Positions 33,311-35,454 of a DNA stretch of 35,454 nucleotides are shown here, in pieces. Position 1 is the stretch's first letter, and each line of letters starts with the position of its first letter. The stretch comes from an uncultured Lachnospiraceae bacterium. Lineage in GTDB: Bacteria; Bacillota; Clostridia; Lachnospirales; Lachnospiraceae. The translations under genes were made by a program, and so were the position numbers. The stretch is from positions 1 to 35,454 of the forward strand of contig URMK01000068.1 of the NCBI GenBank assembly GCA_900548905.1, read 5' to 3'. The notes beneath the pieces are model-generated. The model made no database searches, had not been told where the DNA came from, and worked only from the letters and a program-made list of their open reading frames with translations.

Positions 33311-33564
33311 TGGACGAGGTTAACGTGGTAAAGATAGTTACCGCACAGGATAATATCCAGGCGGAAATGGTGCTGGATACGCTGAAGCAGAACGGAGTTC
33401 CTGCTTATAAGAAAGATGTGGATGAAAGCGGTTTTATGAATATCTATGCAGGGAATGCCATGTGCGGGGAAGAGATCTATGTAGCGGAACCGGATGCGGA
33501 AAAGGCGGGGGAGATCCTGGAAGGAATGGGACTTTATCCCGGAGCGGATAAAGGGGAGGAATAA
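33307..33564 (+). CDS. DUF2007 putative signal-transducing protein
   Basis: An 85-residue protein of the DUF2007 type: VVKIVTAQDNIQAEMVLDTL, then GVPAYKKDV, and EEIYVAEPDAEKAGEIL. The small ferredoxin-like fold is believed to take part in signalling, with role unknown. It overlaps the preceding stop codon (ATGATGG) and ends two bases before the nitroreductase start, so the four genes are one transcription unit. Confidence 0.8.
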   Translation: MMDEVNVVKIVTAQDNIQAEMVLDTLKQNGVPAYKKDVDESGFMNIYAGNAMCGEEIYVAEPDAEKAGEILEGMGLYPGADKGEE

Positions 33565-33566
33565 AA

Positions 33567-34142
33567 ATGGAACTTATGGAATTGCTGACAGGAAGGCGTA
33601 CCTATCGTAGATTCCTGCAAAAAGAGGTAAGCAGGGATATTATTGACGAAATTCTGTATGCAGCAAGGCTGGCCTCCAGCGCCGCCAATAAACAGCCTTT
33701 GAGCTATGTGGTGATCCGGGATGCGGAAAAAGTGGAAGATGTATTTCAATGTACCCGGTGGGCAGGCTATCTTCCTCCCGGGGACGGCCAGCCTAAGGAC
33801 GGGGAGAAGCCGGTCCTGTTCATTGCGGTAGTTGAGAACCTGTCTGTCAGCCAGGACTGTGATACGGACGCCGGCCTGGCTATCGGAAATATGACACTGG
33901 CGGCCTGGAACCACGGCGTGGGGAGCTGTATCATCGGCGCATGTGACAAAACAAAGCTTTCCGCGATGTTCGGACTGACGCAGGAGCAGAAGCTGCATAC
34001 GGTGGTAGCGTTCGGTTATCCATCCCACAAAAGCCGCATTACGGATGCGGAAGAACCCGGGGATATCAAATATTACCTGGATGAGAACAGAGATTACGTG
34101 GTACCTAAAAGAAAAAGGGAGGATGTGGTAACCTTTCTCTAA
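33567..34142 (+). CDS. Nitroreductase-family FMN oxidoreductase
   Basis: A 191-residue flavoprotein. The FMN-binding start MELLTGRRTYRRFLQKEV and ARLASSAANKQPLSYVVI, and the closing IIGACDKTKLSAMFGL with VAFGYPSHK, define the family. It reduces nitro groups or quinones with NAD(P)H. Length suits the smaller subgroup. Last gene of the operon starting at 31885, with AAAGGGGAGGAA at the end of the previous gene as ribosome binding site. Confidence 0.87.
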   Translation: MELMELLTGRRTYRRFLQKEVSRDIIDEILYAARLASSAANKQPLSYVVIRDAEKVEDVFQCTRWAGYLPPGDGQPKDGEKPVLFIAVVENLSVSQDCDTDAGLAIGNMTLAAWNHGVGSCIIGACDKTKLSAMFGLTQEQKLHTVVAFGYPSHKSRITDAEEPGDIKYYLDENRDYVVPKRKREDVVTFL

Positions 34143-34198
34143 GGATAAGGTTGTGCCGGCCATTTAGGAGAAAAAGGGAAAAAACAACAGCTGTAAAA

Positions 34199-34238
34199 AC
34201 GGAAATAAAGCATGGCAGCTGCCGTGCTTTATTTCCGT
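34199..34238. terminator. Near-perfect palindrome, probable bidirectional terminator
   Basis: A 40-base palindrome with 20-base arms (ACGGAAATAAAGCATGGCAG against CTGCCGTGCTTTATTTCCGT), one wobble pair and no loop of its own. TTT follows on the plus strand and A-rich sequence precedes it. It ends the nitroreductase operon. Confidence 0.7.
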
Positions 34239-34271
34239 TTCAGGCGGTATTCACGCCATTCCCCGGTTTTT

Positions 34272-34334
34272 AAGAAAAGCTTAAGTATTTTGCTTTTCTT
34301 AGTACTTGACAATACATAGTAGTGTGCATAATAT
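34272..34334 (+). promoter_or_regulatory. Promoter with PadR-like dyad before the DUF1700 gene
   Basis: -35 TTGACA at 34306-34311 and -10 TAATAT at 34329-34334 are 17 bases apart. The dyad TACTTGACAATACATAGTA (34303-34321) covers the -35 box; its right half ACATAGTA matches PadR operators. Just before it, AAGAAAAGC and GCTTTTCTT form a nine-base inverted repeat (34272-34300). Confidence 0.6.
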
Positions 34335-34393
34335 AGTAATTGACGGAGACTTTATTTAATCGTTCAGCGGTAAATTTTTAAGGGAGCAGGAAA

Positions 34394-35215
34394 ATGGATA
34401 AAGATGAATTTTTGAAGGAGCTGCAATCGTACCTCTCTGTTTTGGAGGAGGGGGAACAGGCGGATATTCTGGAAGAATATGCCCAGCATATCGATATGAA
34501 AATCAGTGCGGGGCTCAGTGAGGCGGAGGCTGTCCGTTATTTTGGAAATGTACGGGAGCTTGCAGCCAGGATTCTTGAAGCCTACCATGTGAATCCGGGA
34601 TACTGGGATTTAGGGGCGGACGGAGGAATGACTGCCTCTGAGCCGGAAAAAAGTTCGGTGTTTAACGAAATAGCTGATACCCTGGAGGAGACTGCCGGAC
34701 AAATTGCGGATTATACGGTGGATACCGGCAGGGCAATAAAAAACATGGGGAAACAGATTCTGGTGGCAGCCGGAGAGATTATGGAAGTAATCGGAGAAGT
34801 TTTAGGCGCCCCGTTCCGTTGGCTGGGAGACTGGATCACGGGAGAAAAAGCAGGCGGAGACATACGGGACGGAGAACTTTTGCAGCAAGGCACGGGGGAT
34901 GCGGGGCCGGAGACGGACAGGACCGGTTTTGTTAGGGGAAGCAGCCTGGGGAATATATTTGGGGAAATCGGCTTTGTTTTTTCGCAGTTCTTTTTCTGGT
35001 GCGTCAGATGGTGCCGGAATATTGTTGTGATTGCAGCGGCATTGTGCGGCGGTATTTGCGGCTTGTTACTGTTCTTTCTTCTGGCAATGCTTCTTGTATT
35101 GCTGCTGCAGGGATATCCCCTTGCAGGAGTTGCTGTTGCCTGTTTCGGAGGGGTATTGTGCGCGGGGACCTTTACCTTCTTTTGTACTACACTTCTGGTG
35201 CACAAGCGGGTATAG
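34394..35215 (+). CDS. DUF1700 (HAAS-domain) membrane protein
   Basis: A 273-residue protein. Residues 1-70 are the HAAS/DUF1700 signature: MDKDEFLKELQSYLSVLEE then EEYAQHIDMKISAGLSEAEA and YFGNVRELAARIL. The middle is acidic and polar. The last 75 residues hold two or three membrane helices (NIVVIAAALCGGICGLLLFF and YPLAGVAVACFGGVLCAGTF). Family members are generally encoded directly after a PadR-type repressor and influence envelope stress genes. Here no PadR gene precedes, only its likely operator. Ribosome binding site AAGGGAGCAGG. Confidence 0.85.
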   Translation: MDKDEFLKELQSYLSVLEEGEQADILEEYAQHIDMKISAGLSEAEAVRYFGNVRELAARILEAYHVNPGYWDLGADGGMTASEPEKSSVFNEIADTLEETAGQIADYTVDTGRAIKNMGKQILVAAGEIMEVIGEVLGAPFRWLGDWITGEKAGGDIRDGELLQQGTGDAGPETDRTGFVRGSSLGNIFGEIGFVFSQFFFWCVRWCRNIVVIAAALCGGICGLLLFFLLAMLLVLLLQGYPLAGVAVACFGGVLCAGTFTFFCTTLLVHKRV

Positions 35216-35329
35216 GGAACGTTTTTTCATAACTCTGGGGTGCAGATAAAAATTCCGAGTGCCTTCCGGGGAAAGGGTTCCGTCCCGGGTCCTGGTCCCC
35301 TGCCATGGCTCTCCCGGCTGCCGTCTCCA

Positions 35330-35454
35330 GGCAATCAGTGTTCCTTACAGGGTACGCTTGCGCTCGGCTAAAAACGCAGCAGTACTAACGCCGCAAAAGA
35401 CGCAGCGTAAGGACTGGCGTTTTTAAACGCCCCTTACAGGAATCACTGATTGCC
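35330..35454. repeat. Palindromic repeat element at the window end
   Basis: GGCAATCAGTG at 35330-35340 is mirrored by CACTGATTGCC at 35444-35454. Inside are a second inverted pair, TAAAAACGC (35369-35377) and GCGTTTTTA (35417-35425), plus a direct repeat CCTTACAGG (35343-35351, 35432-35440). No ORF. The nested plan resembles a MITE-like or REP-like element. The 114 bases between the DUF1700 stop and this element show nothing else. Confidence 0.6.

Noticed and set aside
35330..35454. CRISPR array or attachment site at the window end
   Set aside because: Only one mirrored pair, no regular spacers, no cas genes or integrase.

Overview
The window looks like the chromosome of a Gram-positive gut-type Clostridia, most likely a Lachnospiraceae relative. 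Supporting signs are strong AGGAGG ribosome binding sites, T-box control of an aminoacyl-tRNA synthetase gene, LplB/YtcP-type sugar ABC transporters without their own ATPase, a DUF1700 protein, and many small-sugar regulators. No 16S or other species marker is present, so the genus is not called.

Region 1 (1-6.3 kb) holds repair and detoxification genes: an O6-alkylguanine methyltransferase, a cupin/AraC regulator divergent from a MATE pump plus hexapeptide acetyltransferase, and a second MATE pump overlapping an APH-fold phosphotransferase on the minus strand. Region 2 (6.3-16.3 kb) is a first glycan locus: a GH88 unsaturated uronyl hydrolase, the decayed 3' end of what looks like a heparinase II/III lyase, a strong terminator, a membrane AraC-type regulator, then lipoprotein, two permeases and an unusual TIM-barrel glycosidase. 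A direct repeat just upstream of the lipoprotein gene is a good candidate for the regulator's binding site. Region 3 (16.3-19.35 kb) has an XRE regulator, then an apparent junction: the C-terminal scrap of an unknown gene, an alanyl-tRNA synthetase lacking the C-Ala domain, and a T-box leader reduced to its 3' half.

Region 4 (19.35-31.5 kb) is a second, well-organised glycan locus with lower GC by eye. A LacI regulator and a GH78 alpha-L-rhamnosidase run leftwards. An ABC importer, an unrecognised large toroid-plus-beta protein, a GH105 unsaturated uronyl hydrolase with a long N-terminal extension, and a GH43-like propeller run rightwards. At least four CG-centred palindromes lie in the divergent promoter region, one at the start site of the rightward promoter and one inside the leftward promoter spacer. 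Oligosaccharides rich in rhamnose and uronic acid (pectic rhamnogalacturonan I or arabinogalactan caps) are the best guess for substrate. The 656-residue protein at 26477-28447 is the most likely novel enzyme.

Region 5 (31.5-35.45 kb) carries a tightly packed metallophosphoesterase, AAC(6')-like acetyltransferase, DUF2007 and nitroreductase operon, then a DUF1700 membrane protein behind a PadR-like dyad but with no PadR gene. The window ends in a 125-base palindromic element. No tRNA, rRNA, CRISPR array, transposase or integrase was seen.
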